From assembly GCA_016934325.1 (NCBI GenBank), contig JAFGSV010000012.1, positions 1 to 44,372 on the forward strand: 44,372 nucleotides of DNA, written 5' to 3'. Position 1 is the stretch's first letter; the number at the start of each line of letters is the position of its first letter. Made by a program: the position numbers and the translations under genes. Under the pieces are notes generated by a model that was not told the origin of the DNA, did no database searches, and saw only the letters and a list, made by a program, of their open reading frames with translations. Below are positions 33,801 to 41,058 of this stretch, one piece after another. Source of the DNA: Candidatus Aenigmatarchaeota archaeon. Lineage in GTDB: Archaea; Aenigmatarchaeota; Aenigmatarchaeia; QMZP01; JAFGSV01.

Positions 33801-34049
33801 CATACGCTGGGGAACTGGAGGGAGATAGAGGGCAGGATAGACATGATCGAGACGGGCCGCTTCCTGACAAATATCCTCCCCAGCTTCTCTTACGGCCTGG
33901 GCAACCGGTACTCCCTGGACCTGGCCCTCGGATATGCCGACATAGACCTGCAGGGGAAGCTGATGCTCAGGAAGGGCACCCACAAGATCGTGCTCGAGAA
34001 CAACGGCACTTCGGGGGGCAAGCCCGTCGTTGTCATAAGCAGGGAATGA
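30810..34049 (+). CDS. Secreted beta-helix/FG-GAP/ASPIC-UnbV-like protein
   Basis: This 1079-residue protein has a cleavable signal peptide (about 1-27). A NosD-like beta-helix (about 30-260) ends in Q-L-I-R-R-W-H-Y (264-271), followed by an Ig-like domain. Seven FG-GAP/VCBS repeats follow (about 376-705), each with a Ca-binding D-L-D-N-D-G-Y-x-D-Y-I-x-G-N-type loop. Then comes a segment like the ASPIC/UnbV domain (N-R-D-A-I-G-T-R-V, about 720-725), an Ig-like domain and an unrecognised C-terminal domain of about 160 residues. No membrane anchor is seen, so it is probably released or held by partners. A TATA-like ATTTAATA (about 30776-30783) suggests its own promoter. Confidence 0.92.
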   Translation: MLTKSCFLLLAFAALALLASSGPAGAAVEVSSCMELASADTTYILNRSLVNENVTDEGGWCMGITAGNVTLDCQGHAIANGTLEISGIYSNMTGTTIMNCNVSMSGSSGGYGIELSSSDGSSIINNMLNGQNYGLLLTSSDDTSIENNTASSNTGYGIILSSSSNNTVTGNTIWNCSSGGSFACVYIDESDGNVFSGNNISRSSGYGIWIRSSGSGDHSSNNIFMNTNMTEIGGTGVLLDDDGLSENVNNTYLNFTYGNETVETRSQLIRRWHYRALVTLPSGVSAPGVAVQAYNSSGALIENMTSGVTGWTAIGSLIDYVNSGGSKYSYSNYTVNVTRRGFIPGTETYNVSATFSNISDVISMGRFYSFIENSSLSSSTWSLAVADLDNDGYLDYIAGNFNQQNSIYMNNGLGSFTNTENSDESDATYSIAAADLNNDGYIDYIAGNYGQPNRVYLNDGSGSFILHENSTESNNTRSIAIADLDNDGYVDYIEGNSNQKNCIYINNGSGNFALLETSAESEGTFALAIGDLNGDGYPDYISGNYNQQNRIYINNGSGHFTSLETSAESDTTRSIAIADLDNDGNPDYIAGNEPSPNGHDRAYINNGSGHFTLNYTSLSQSATYGLAILDINHDGHLDYIAASVGPAKNRIYLSDGLSNFTLYESSEKKNSTYSVAVGDFDRDGDLDYIGGNSGENNLYFNNRDGSDYVIILIKAASPYINRDAIGTRVYASLGGTPVGYRDVTAADSSRDGALELHFGLASGSTYDINATFATGKMVSCSVAPPINFTMFENGTSTNGAGCYVVDFPPQILLMAPSDNTATMDMDINFSCGFSDDNMLTNVAIYVWNSTSDVYYYDTKAVSGTSNQSDWTLLSMTPDLYMWNCLVSDNASKVNQQPVNYSLRIVIKNSLYLKLVLNNTDSTVYIPGVGEQNSSTLPYQFYGSPEHYYLASYLGNALSGLVFSMRIPRGISVGRNASEGTHYIAVEQYMDDSRVFLVHTLGNWREIEGRIDMIETGRFLTNILPSFSYGLGNRYSLDLALGYADIDLQGKLMLRKGTHKIVLENNGTSGGKPVVVISRE
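31302..31469 (+). repeat. 168-bp dispersed repeat, copy in FG-GAP gene
   Basis: Partner of 27186-27353 in the giant gene; the same beta-helix segment in a different protein. Confidence 0.85.
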
Positions 34050-34061
34050 GCGGGTCCGCTC
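34048..34061 (+). terminator. Hairpin at end of FG-GAP gene
   Basis: GAGCGG and CCGCTC form a 6-base stem with a 2-base loop, starting within the stop codon. It lies between convergent genes. No T-run follows, so its role as a terminator is uncertain. Confidence 0.3.
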
Positions 34062-34109
34062 GTATGTCCGACCCCTGGCTCCATGGCCTTCCGCAAAATG
34101 AATTAAGCG

Positions 34110-34544
34110 CTAGACAATGACCTCTTCCTCGCCCTCGGATAGCAGGGCGTCATCGAATAGCAGCCTGACCTTTATTAGGTGCGTGCCGGCGCCGACCTCC
34201 CTGCTGAGGTTGAAATGGGACACAGGAATCATATACATATGGTTGCCTGCATAGCCCGGTCCCCGGTAACCGATCTCGGGCACCTCCCCGCTGACGATCT
34301 CGAACGGGGCTCCCGAGCTCTCAACGAATCTGGAGAAGGGCATCGTGGAAGACCCGCCGCCGAGAACGACCTCCACGGTGGAGTTCACCGGGATGATGAC
34401 GCCCTCGCCGATCGTGACCTTGACGTCCGCATCGATTACGCTCCCGGCCCCGACGGCAAAGCCGGTGATTCCGGGCCTGAGCCAGAACAGCGACAGGATC
34501 GCCAGGCTGATCACGGGGAGCACGACCGAGACGTTCCTTGTCAT
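34110..34544 (-). CDS. Signal-anchored small protein with T-G-F-A motif
   Basis: This 144-residue protein has one N-terminal hydrophobic helix (about 5-22) followed directly by G-I-T-G-F-A-V, then a beta-rich outer domain. I chose the ATG at 34544, nearest the hydrophobic segment; another ATG at 34568 in frame is possible. It is transcribed away from the gene at 34645, with a shared upstream region. No family was recognised. Confidence 0.75.
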   Translation of the reverse strand: MTRNVSVVLPVISLAILSLFWLRPGITGFAVGAGSVIDADVKVTIGEGVIIPVNSTVEVVLGGGSSTMPFSRFVESSGAPFEIVSGEVPEIGYRGPGYAGNHMYMIPVSHFNLSREVGAGTHLIKVRLLFDDALLSEGEEEVIV

Positions 34545-34582
34545 GGGACAGCCGCCATTCCTTGGCATTTCAAGGTTCTTAC

Positions 34583-34623
34583 TTGACTTTGACCGTTGAC
34601 TTTGACCGATATGTTTTTATATT
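34583..34623. promoter_or_regulatory. Divergent promoter with 13-bp tandem repeat
   Basis: TTGACTTTGACCG occurs twice head to tail (34583-34595, 34596-34608), directly before a TATA-like TTTTTATATTTT (about 34613-34624) that serves the plus gene at 34645. The reverse reading offers TATAAAAA to the minus gene. The repeat position suits an activator or repressor site controlling both genes. Confidence 0.5.
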
Positions 34624-34644
34624 TTGATTGGCAGAATATATACT

Positions 34645-34878
34645 ATGACGAGAATTTCGAAGAACATTCTGGCTGCCTTGCTCGTAGTAACCGTCGTCAT
34701 ATCAGTTTTCGGCACCTGGGTAACACTCATGGTGACGACAGGCCAGTTCAAGCTGCCTGTGCCTCCCGAGCCCCCAACGGCGCATGGGAAGGTCAGTGTC
34801 AATGTCTTGTCTGATGTCGTCCTTCCTCCGGCAGAACCCTCAGAGACCGAAGGCAGGGTAGCGGTATTTGTTAAATAA
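34645..34878 (+). CDS. 77-residue signal-anchored peptide
   Basis: One membrane helix (about 8-32, with F-G-T-W-V-T-L) is followed by T-T-G-Q-F and a Pro-rich outer segment. The membrane segment is similar to those of the next two genes (S-L-A-G-T-F-T-T-L, S-L-A-G-T-L-A-S-F). The ATG is about 26 bases after the TATA-like box. A truncated or miniature member of the same anchored family is likely. Confidence 0.7.
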   Translation: MTRISKNILAALLVVTVVISVFGTWVTLMVTTGQFKLPVPPEPPTAHGKVSVNVLSDVVLPPAEPSETEGRVAVFVK

Positions 34879-34890
34879 TTGGAGGATTAA

Positions 34891-35481
34891 ATGACCGAAA
34901 TTAACAATGAAGTGCTTGCAGTCTTGGTGATTGCCGCTATGGCAATCTCTCTTGCAGGGACATTCACCACACTGACGCTTGTGACAGAGCCTGAGATGAT
35001 AACAGGATTTGCGGCGCATACGGGTCTCACCAACGTCTCGATCCCGAGGTATGGGGACATCACCCTTAATGTCGCCTTGGTGAACTTCAATGACATCGCT
35101 ACCGGGCAGTCGAACTCAACGAGCGACTATGACCCGCACCCGTTCGTGCTAGAGAACAACGGATCCACGTTCGTAAACGTCACGGTCGGCGCGGATGCCT
35201 TATGGGTCTATGGTGGCTTCCCCGCTACTACCTACCAGGTGAACGCTTCCGATGACAACGAGACAGGCACGCTGAGCGGCACTGACGGCTATGCAGCGTC
35301 CTTTTTCAACATGCCGGCCAGCGGCGGGAATCTCATCCAGTGCATGAACTACAGCGACACAACCGACGCCATGAACGTCCACATAAGCATAACAGTGCCC
35401 GGCGGCGAGACATCCGGCTACAAGGAATCGACAGTGACTTTCACCGGAAGCGATGCTCTGCAGGGGAACTGCGGAGAATAG
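34891..35481 (+). CDS. Signal-anchored beta-sandwich protein, paralogue A
   Basis: This 196-residue protein has a signal-anchor helix (about 7-30), then M-I-T-G-F-A-A-H and a beta-rich domain with sequons and a C-terminal disulfide candidate (Cys in Q-C-M-N-Y-S and in G-N-C-G-E). It resembles the last 140 residues of the giant at 17640 (F-V-N-V-T-V-G-A-D-A-L-W compared with F-I-D-I-N-I-S-A-E-D-L-L-W). A Shine-Dalgarno GGAGG lies 5 bases before the ATG. It is followed by a tandem paralogue with long identical DNA blocks. It could be a small surface-layer or pilin-like subunit (inference). Confidence 0.88.
   Translation: MTEINNEVLAVLVIAAMAISLAGTFTTLTLVTEPEMITGFAAHTGLTNVSIPRYGDITLNVALVNFNDIATGQSNSTSDYDPHPFVLENNGSTFVNVTVGADALWVYGGFPATTYQVNASDDNETGTLSGTDGYAASFFNMPASGGNLIQCMNYSDTTDAMNVHISITVPGGETSGYKESTVTFTGSDALQGNCGE
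35005..35088 (+). repeat. 84-bp exact repeat, paralogue A
   Basis: Identical by eye to 35645-35728. It encodes the T-G-F-A-A-H segment and the first strands of the outer domain. Sequence just outside has diverged. Confidence 0.9.
35414..35480 (+). repeat. 67-bp exact repeat, paralogue A 3' end
   Basis: Identical by eye to 36060-36126. It covers the last 22 codons, up to the second base of the stop codon. Confidence 0.9.
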
Positions 35482-35536
35482 GCGCAAACACGCGTACTTC
35501 ATTTTTCATTTTTAAATTCGTGCGGAGGACTGGGCA

Positions 35537-36127
35537 ATGGTAGGCAATAGGACGCTCACGGTATTGGTATTGGTTTCTATGTCAGTGTCGTTGGCGGGCA
35601 CCCTTGCTTCCTTCACCCTGATCAGGGAGCCGATCCCGGCAACGGGATTTGCGGCGCATACGGGTCTCACCAACGTCTCGATCCCGAGGTATGGGGACAT
35701 CACCCTTAATGTCGCCTTGGTGAACTTCCATGAGATTGCGGTGGGGGAAAGGAACACCACGAGCGACTATGACCCCCATCCGTTCGTGATCGAGAACAAC
35801 GGTTCGACGTTCGTCAACGTCTCGGTGGAGGCGGAAGACTTGTGGGTCTATTCAGGCAACCCCGGAGTCGATTACCAGATAAACGCCTCGGACGACAACG
35901 AGACCGGCACGCTGAGTCCCATTGATGGATGGGCCGCACAAATGATGAACATGCCGGCCACCGGAGCGGCTCAGGATCTGATCAGGTGCATGAACTACAG
36001 CGACACAACCGACGCCATGAACGTCCACATTAACATATCCGTGCCCGGCGGCGAGACAGCCGGCTACAAGGAATCGACAGTGACTTTCACCGGAAGCGAT
36101 GCTCTGCAGGGGAACTGCGGAGAATAA
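35537..36127 (+). CDS. Signal-anchored beta-sandwich protein, paralogue B
   Basis: This 196-residue protein is the tandem paralogue of the gene at 34891, of identical length. It has a signal-anchor helix (about 5-28), then A-T-G-F-A-A-H and the same beta domain. The membrane helix and the middle of the outer domain have diverged, while the start and end of the outer domain are identical at DNA level. GGAGG lies 8 bases before the ATG, and a T-rich TATA-like TTTTTAAAT (about 35508-35516) could give its own promoter. The pair may be two subunits of one structure (inference). Confidence 0.88.
   Translation: MVGNRTLTVLVLVSMSVSLAGTLASFTLIREPIPATGFAAHTGLTNVSIPRYGDITLNVALVNFHEIAVGERNTTSDYDPHPFVIENNGSTFVNVSVEAEDLWVYSGNPGVDYQINASDDNETGTLSPIDGWAAQMMNMPATGAAQDLIRCMNYSDTTDAMNVHINISVPGGETAGYKESTVTFTGSDALQGNCGE
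35645..35728 (+). repeat. 84-bp exact repeat, paralogue B
   Basis: Partner of 35005-35088. Confidence 0.9.
36060..36126 (+). repeat. 67-bp exact repeat, paralogue B 3' end
   Basis: Partner of 35414-35480. Confidence 0.9.
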
Positions 36128-36257
36128 GACCGGGTATCACAAATCATCTTTTCCATCACCATATCCTTCCCTTGACATTACTTTTCGTGACCATCATCGG
36201 TTGAATAACATCGATAGACATCAAATGTTATTAAGTAAAAAATGTCATAATATTGTT

Positions 36258-37403
36258 ATGTGGGGGCAGGAGCACGCCTTTCTGGTTGTTCTGATCATGG
36301 CGCTTTCATTATTGATATCGCCAGTGAACGGTTCGGCTCTGGGATTGTCCCCAAGTTCCTTCGTACTGGACTTCGAGCCCAATCTGAACAAAACGTTCTT
36401 CATCTCGGTCAGGAGCACGAAGGATTTGGACATATACGTCAAGGGCGACCTGCAGGAATATTTCAAGGTGGAGAAGACGTTCCTCGATTGCCCCTGTAAC
36501 CTCGAGCCGTTCAGGGTCGATATAAACCTGCCTGAGAAGCTGGACAGGCCCGGAATCCATGAAACCAGGGTGGGTGTCATTGAGACTATTCCATCCGAAG
36601 GGGGCACTATAGGCGCCAGGGCGGCTTTCGAGGGCGTCTACATATTCAAGGTGCCTTACCCCGGCCGATACGTGAAGATCGACCTCAAGGCAGATAGCGT
36701 CAAGGTGGGGGATACTGTCAGCTTCCTGGTCACTGCGAACAGCGCCGGAACGGAGAACGTGACGGGGACGCTGAAGCTGGAGATTTTCGATTCCAACGGC
36801 GTCAAGAAGGCGACGCTCTATTCCGATAACAACTTCGTGGAATCAAAGAAGAGCATCGAGATAAGGCTATCGTGGGACACCGAAGGCATGGTGGAGGGAA
36901 TCTACACCGCGAAGGCCACGTTCGAATACGGGGGCGACGAGCCCGCCGTTATGGAGAAAGGCTTCAGGGTAGGCGACATCCTCATAAGGATAATAGATGT
37001 GCTGAACAACGAGACGGTGGAAGACGAGATCGCGAAGTTCGTCGTGAAGGTCGAGAGCTTCTGGAACTCAAGGATTAACGACGTGTATGCCGCCCTGGAC
37101 GTCAGGAAGGACGGCAGGAATGTCGGAGAATCCAAGAGCAGCAACGTCAATGTCGAACCATGGTCCGTGGAGGACATGAACATATACTGGGATACGTCTG
37201 GCATAGAGCCTGGCACTTATGACGCTATCATTACGGTTTATTATCAGAACAAGACGGCGGAGAAGACGATCGAGACCAAGATAGTTCAGAAGCCGCAGTT
37301 CGACATCGTTTCAATTCTGCTGGTAATAATGGCCCTGTCAGTGGCGATTGCCGCCTTCCTGGCTTATCGTTTCAGAAGAAAGAAGAAGGGAAGGGCGCCA
37401 TGA
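36258..37403 (+). CDS. Secreted multi-Ig membrane protein, paralogue 2
   Basis: This 381-residue protein has a signal peptide (about 1-24), Ig-like domains and a C-terminal membrane helix (about 350-372) with a basic tail. It matches the gene at 29403 in architecture and in motifs: L-G-L-S-P-S-S-F-V-L-D-F-E-P, P-Y-P-G-R-Y-V, and an S-F-W-N/S-M-W-N segment before the last domain. I chose the ATG at 36258 because it opens directly into the signal peptide and lies about 28 bases after a TATA-like TTATTAAG. The upstream in-frame extension has no signal character. The stop overlaps the next start as ATGA. Confidence 0.83.
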   Translation: MWGQEHAFLVVLIMALSLLISPVNGSALGLSPSSFVLDFEPNLNKTFFISVRSTKDLDIYVKGDLQEYFKVEKTFLDCPCNLEPFRVDINLPEKLDRPGIHETRVGVIETIPSEGGTIGARAAFEGVYIFKVPYPGRYVKIDLKADSVKVGDTVSFLVTANSAGTENVTGTLKLEIFDSNGVKKATLYSDNNFVESKKSIEIRLSWDTEGMVEGIYTAKATFEYGGDEPAVMEKGFRVGDILIRIIDVLNNETVEDEIAKFVVKVESFWNSRINDVYAALDVRKDGRNVGESKSSNVNVEPWSVEDMNIYWDTSGIEPGTYDAIITVYYQNKTAEKTIETKIVQKPQFDIVSILLVIMALSVAIAAFLAYRFRRKKKGRAP

Positions 37404-37834
37404 CGCGAAAAATCGATGGCAGAAGGGTCGTCCTGCTGCTGGCGCTCGCTGCCGTCCTTTCTTATCTCGTGACGATGCTGGCTTTCTATTTCGTATATAC
37501 CTCGAGCGTGTATGAGACAAGGGAGCTGGGCATGGACGTCTATGTCTTCAAGACCGCCGGATTGAACGTCGATGACGACGCCATCCATTTCGGAAAGATA
37601 CCTCCGGGAGCCTCCGGAAGGCGGAACATCACGATAGACAACGACGCCGTCCCGAACCTCGTCAGCCTGGAAGCGTATGGCGACATCGCGGAATGGGTCT
37701 CCGTCAGCCACAACGATTTCATTATAGACGCGCATGAGAGCAGGAACGTAACCGTTTTCCTGCAGGTCCCTGAGGATGCAGAAGTTCCGGGTTACAGGAG
37801 CGGGACCCTTAGGATAATATTCAGAAAGGTATAG
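37400..37834 (+). CDS. Signal-anchored Ig-like protein
   Basis: This 144-residue protein has one membrane helix (about 8-31) and one outer Ig-like domain with F-G-K-I-P-P-G and R-R-N-I-T-I-D-N-D, ending in a strand typical of NEW3-like folds (R-S-G-T-L-R-I-I-F). The F-G-x-I-x-P-G pattern also occurs in the giant's C-terminal domain (F-G-S-I-F-P-G). It is coupled by ATGA to the multi-Ig gene upstream. No specific function is assignable. Confidence 0.8.
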   Translation: MTRKIDGRRVVLLLALAAVLSYLVTMLAFYFVYTSSVYETRELGMDVYVFKTAGLNVDDDAIHFGKIPPGASGRRNITIDNDAVPNLVSLEAYGDIAEWVSVSHNDFIIDAHESRNVTVFLQVPEDAEVPGYRSGTLRIIFRKV

Positions 37835-37927
37835 AAGGCCTGGGCATGGCATATAACACATGGCATGAATTCCTGCTCATGCGCCCCGATTTTGCGCTTT
37901 CGGTCCCCAACCCCTTACCGTTTACAA

Positions 37928-37935
37928 TTTTATAG
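37928..37935 (+). promoter_or_regulatory. TATA-like box for Cys-rich protein gene
   Basis: TTTTATAG lies about 25 bases before the ATG at 37957 with no Shine-Dalgarno, implying a leaderless mRNA. Confidence 0.5.
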
Positions 37936-37956
37936 ATTTCCCGCCAAATAATAAGT

Positions 37957-39969
37957 ATGCCCCATTTCAGGATAAGCATAGACAACAACATCCTTGCCGC
38001 TCTGGCGATAATCCTGACTATAACATCCATGTTCAACTTCATTATCGCGCTCGGGGTCGTGGAGACTAGGCGTATGGAGGCGGCGGCCTCCGCTTCAGGC
38101 GAAGTCAAGCTCTGCGCCAGCTTCATGCCGAACCTGACCTTTGACGATTACCATCTGATCTCGGAGGAGGTCATGTTCGTCTACGACGTCAACGTATCGG
38201 AGAACGAGACCCTTGTGAATTTCAGCGACACTACGCCCAAGTTCGACATAAACCTCACCTCGGGAATCATCAACTTCACCCCCGACGACGCCGATGTGGG
38301 GGTGTGGAACGTCACCATAATAGCCACCGAGACCGTTTGCTCCCTACAGGATTACAAGGTCATGACGTTCAACGTGACCCCGATGAACGAGTCTCCCGTT
38401 CTGATATCCCTGGTGTTCACCAATGGCAGCAGCAACGGAACCAATGCGACCTATTACTTCCCGGTGAACGTCGCCATCGAGCTCTACGAGGATGTTTGGT
38501 ACAATTTGTCCGTCATCGCATACGATCCCGACCTGCCCAATGACACCCTCACTTACGGGGTCCTATGGTACGATCCGCCGGGGATATTCGTGCTCGACAC
38601 GGCGACGGGGAAGTCCTCCTTCATGCCCGTCCAGTCCGAGGTCGGGGATCACATGGCGAATTTCAACGTCTTCGACCTGAGCTACCTGCTGGATAGTTCC
38701 GATGCCAACTTCACGGTTTTCAACACGAACGACGCCCCAGTGCTCCTTAACAAGACCGTCCTGAGATCCCAGACCGCTTATTCTGGCGAGCCTTACGTCC
38801 TGTACGTGAACGCGAGCGACGAGGACGGGGACACGATGGCCTTCGACGTGCAGTTCATCGACTGCAACCAGACCCTGAGGAACCTGAGCGACCAGAACTG
38901 CAGCATATTCAGGATCAACCACACCCTTACCTTCCCGACCCTGGTGTCAGGCGTGATAACGTTCACACCACTGCTTATTGACGTGGGGAACTACACCGTG
39001 AACTTCACCGTGGCCGACGGCAACGGCGGCGTCGACTGGCAGCTGGGCAACTTCACCGTCGTGGAGTTCATGAACCACGAGCCGAACATAACGGACTGGT
39101 ACCCGAGGAACGCGGGAGCCATCAAGAACGCCACGCATAACGTGACGACATCGGAAGGGCAGTCGCAGCACTTCAACATAACGGTCTACGATCCTGACTG
39201 CGGTTGGGGCTGCGCGAGCTCGAGGTGGTACAGGGACGGCGCGGAGCTCGTGGCCTACCAGAACCAGTACAACTTCACCTGGCTCACCAAGTACTCGGAT
39301 TCCGGGATATACAACATAACCGTGATCGTGAGCGATGGCGAGCTCACGGACTCGGTCGAATGGAAGCTGGTTATCTTGGATGAGGAGCCCCCGAAGCCGC
39401 CGCCAAGCGGAGGCGGAGGCATCCTGGGAGGTATCACGCCATGCCAGCCGAACTGGAGATGCACGGTATGGTCGGTATGCTCCAATGAGGGGGTGCAGAT
39501 CAGGGAGTGCATGGACCTCAGCTCCTGCAACTCGACCCTGGGCATGCCCGAGGTGAGCAGGATATGCACGTATACCCCCTTTCCCGACTGCTACGACAGC
39601 ATCAGGAACTGCCACGATGGGCTGTGCGAGATACTGACTGACTGCGGAGGCCCCTGCCCGCCATGCCCGACATGCAGCGACGGCATCCAGAACTGCCATA
39701 TCATGGGGGAGTGCGAGGAGAAGGTCGACTGCGGAGGCCCCTGCCCGCCATGCCCGACGATACCCCGGGAAGCGGTATGTGGCAACCAGGTCTGCGAGGC
39801 GGGGGAGATCTATGACTGCATGGAGGACTGCCTCGAATTCTGGATAGACATGGCCATATTCGTAGTCATTGTCATACTATTAATAGTAATCTCTGTCTTA
39901 CTTTACGTATACAGGAAGGAAACGGTCCTGCTCTATGTCTACAGGAGGGTAAGGGGAGAACGGGCATGA
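37957..39969 (+). CDS. Surface protein with cadherin-like and Cys-rich domains
   Basis: This 670-residue protein has an N-terminal signal-anchor helix (about 11-35). Several cadherin/He-PIG-like Ig domains follow (about 45-480) with sequons and D-E-D-G-D-T loops. Then come a Pro/Gly hinge, a thrombospondin-1-like segment (C-T-V-W-S-V-C, about 500-505) and two Cys-rich repeats each ending C-G-G-P-C-P-P-C-P-T (about 545-605). A second membrane helix (about 628-650) precedes a short basic tail. Both ends can therefore be membrane-bound, forming a loop outside. The stop overlaps the next start as ATGA, tying it to the scaffold-like protein. Confidence 0.88.
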   Translation: MPHFRISIDNNILAALAIILTITSMFNFIIALGVVETRRMEAAASASGEVKLCASFMPNLTFDDYHLISEEVMFVYDVNVSENETLVNFSDTTPKFDINLTSGIINFTPDDADVGVWNVTIIATETVCSLQDYKVMTFNVTPMNESPVLISLVFTNGSSNGTNATYYFPVNVAIELYEDVWYNLSVIAYDPDLPNDTLTYGVLWYDPPGIFVLDTATGKSSFMPVQSEVGDHMANFNVFDLSYLLDSSDANFTVFNTNDAPVLLNKTVLRSQTAYSGEPYVLYVNASDEDGDTMAFDVQFIDCNQTLRNLSDQNCSIFRINHTLTFPTLVSGVITFTPLLIDVGNYTVNFTVADGNGGVDWQLGNFTVVEFMNHEPNITDWYPRNAGAIKNATHNVTTSEGQSQHFNITVYDPDCGWGCASSRWYRDGAELVAYQNQYNFTWLTKYSDSGIYNITVIVSDGELTDSVEWKLVILDEEPPKPPPSGGGGILGGITPCQPNWRCTVWSVCSNEGVQIRECMDLSSCNSTLGMPEVSRICTYTPFPDCYDSIRNCHDGLCEILTDCGGPCPPCPTCSDGIQNCHIMGECEEKVDCGGPCPPCPTIPREAVCGNQVCEAGEIYDCMEDCLEFWIDMAIFVVIVILLIVISVLLYVYRKETVLLYVYRRVRGERA

Positions 39970-41036
39970 TTATCGAGAGGCTGGTGCTGATAGCCATTGC
40001 AGGCGCTCTTGTCGCGGTCGTTTCTTTCCTCTTTGTTAAATACAGGAAGCTGCACGGGAGGAAGGAAGCCGAGCTTGGAAAGGAGGACGTGATAGGCAGG
40101 CTCTTCCTGAGGAAGCTCATGGGTCTGCAGGCTACGGTAGGCAAGGAGGACCCTGAGCAGATTTTCAAGAGGCTCAACAGGATGCTCAAGAGCTTCTTCA
40201 GCGAGCTGTACGACATAAGATACCAGTTCGACTACCTTGAGCTGAACGAGGAGCTTGGCAAGAAGGGGGTTTCGGAGCAGATCCGGAACGACGTGATAGA
40301 ACTGGCCATGCAGATGTCGCAGACTGAGTACGGCGGAGAGAAGATCACCAACATCACCCTTCATTCCCTCGTAGATAAATCCATCCGGGTCGTGAACAGG
40401 GTCACTGGGCAGCAGCCTGAGCCTTCATACGGCAAGCCGCCCGCTGAGGCGCCGCCTGCCGTGAAAAAGGCGCTTGCAAAGAAGGAGCTTCCTCCAAGAG
40501 AGAAGATGAAGGCCGCGGAGAAGCTTCCGCCAGCCGAGGTTGAGAAGAAAGAGAAGGCGCCGCCCGCTGAGAAACCGCCGGTCCCGGCCGAGGAAGAGAA
40601 GCCCCCAGCCGAGGAGCTGCCGCCTGAGAAGAAAGCGCCTGTCATGGAGCTTCCGCCGCCGGAGAAGGAGGAAGCCGCGCCCGAGAAGAATGTGGAAGCG
40701 GTCCCGGAGAAGAAGAGGGAAGCTGCGCCTAAGGTGAGGGAAGAGAAGGCGGCCTCTGCCGTGAAGATGGTGGAGGAGGCCGGACAGGGGATAGTCATAC
40801 CGGCGGACGAGAAGGGCAAGATCGACAAGATCAGGCGCGGGCTCGTGGAAGCCGAGCAGGAGCTCAGGAGCAAGGACTATGACAATGCGATGGAAAGCTA
40901 CACCGAGCTCAAGGCGCTCTACGACAGCCTCGGTCCGGCCGTCAGGGTGCAAATGTATGATGACATAAAGCGGATAATAAGCATATACAACACCCTGCTG
41001 AAGGAGTACAAGGACACTCTGCTCGGCAGCGAGTGA
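39966..41036 (+). CDS. Membrane-anchored cytoplasmic scaffold-like protein
   Basis: This 356-residue protein has one helix at the N-terminus (about 5-25), then a helical domain (about 30-140). A Pro/Glu/Lys/Ala-rich flexible linker (about 150-275) leads to a C-terminal helical hairpin domain resembling TPR-like folds (about 285-350, Y-D-N-A-M-E-S-Y-T-E-L). Most of it should be inside the cell. It is translationally coupled to the Cys-rich surface protein and converges on the VWA operon. It may link outer structures to the cytoplasm (inference). No family was recognised. Confidence 0.82.
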   Translation: MIIERLVLIAIAGALVAVVSFLFVKYRKLHGRKEAELGKEDVIGRLFLRKLMGLQATVGKEDPEQIFKRLNRMLKSFFSELYDIRYQFDYLELNEELGKKGVSEQIRNDVIELAMQMSQTEYGGEKITNITLHSLVDKSIRVVNRVTGQQPEPSYGKPPAEAPPAVKKALAKKELPPREKMKAAEKLPPAEVEKKEKAPPAEKPPVPAEEEKPPAEELPPEKKAPVMELPPPEKEEAAPEKNVEAVPEKKREAAPKVREEKAASAVKMVEEAGQGIVIPADEKGKIDKIRRGLVEAEQELRSKDYDNAMESYTELKALYDSLGPAVRVQMYDDIKRIISIYNTLLKEYKDTLLGSE

Positions 41037-41058
41037 TTTCTTTCTTAGACGCCATCAA

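Noticed and set aside
32334-33983. 549-codon minus-strand frame opposite the FG-GAP gene
   Set aside because: Antisense of a repeat-rich coding sequence. The product is Val/Arg-rich without domains, while the plus frame has signal peptide, repeats and periodic Ca-binding loops.
36099-36257. Upstream extension of the second multi-Ig gene
   Set aside because: It overlaps the previous gene and shows no signal character. The ATG at 36258 opens straight into a signal peptide and is well placed after a TATA-like box.
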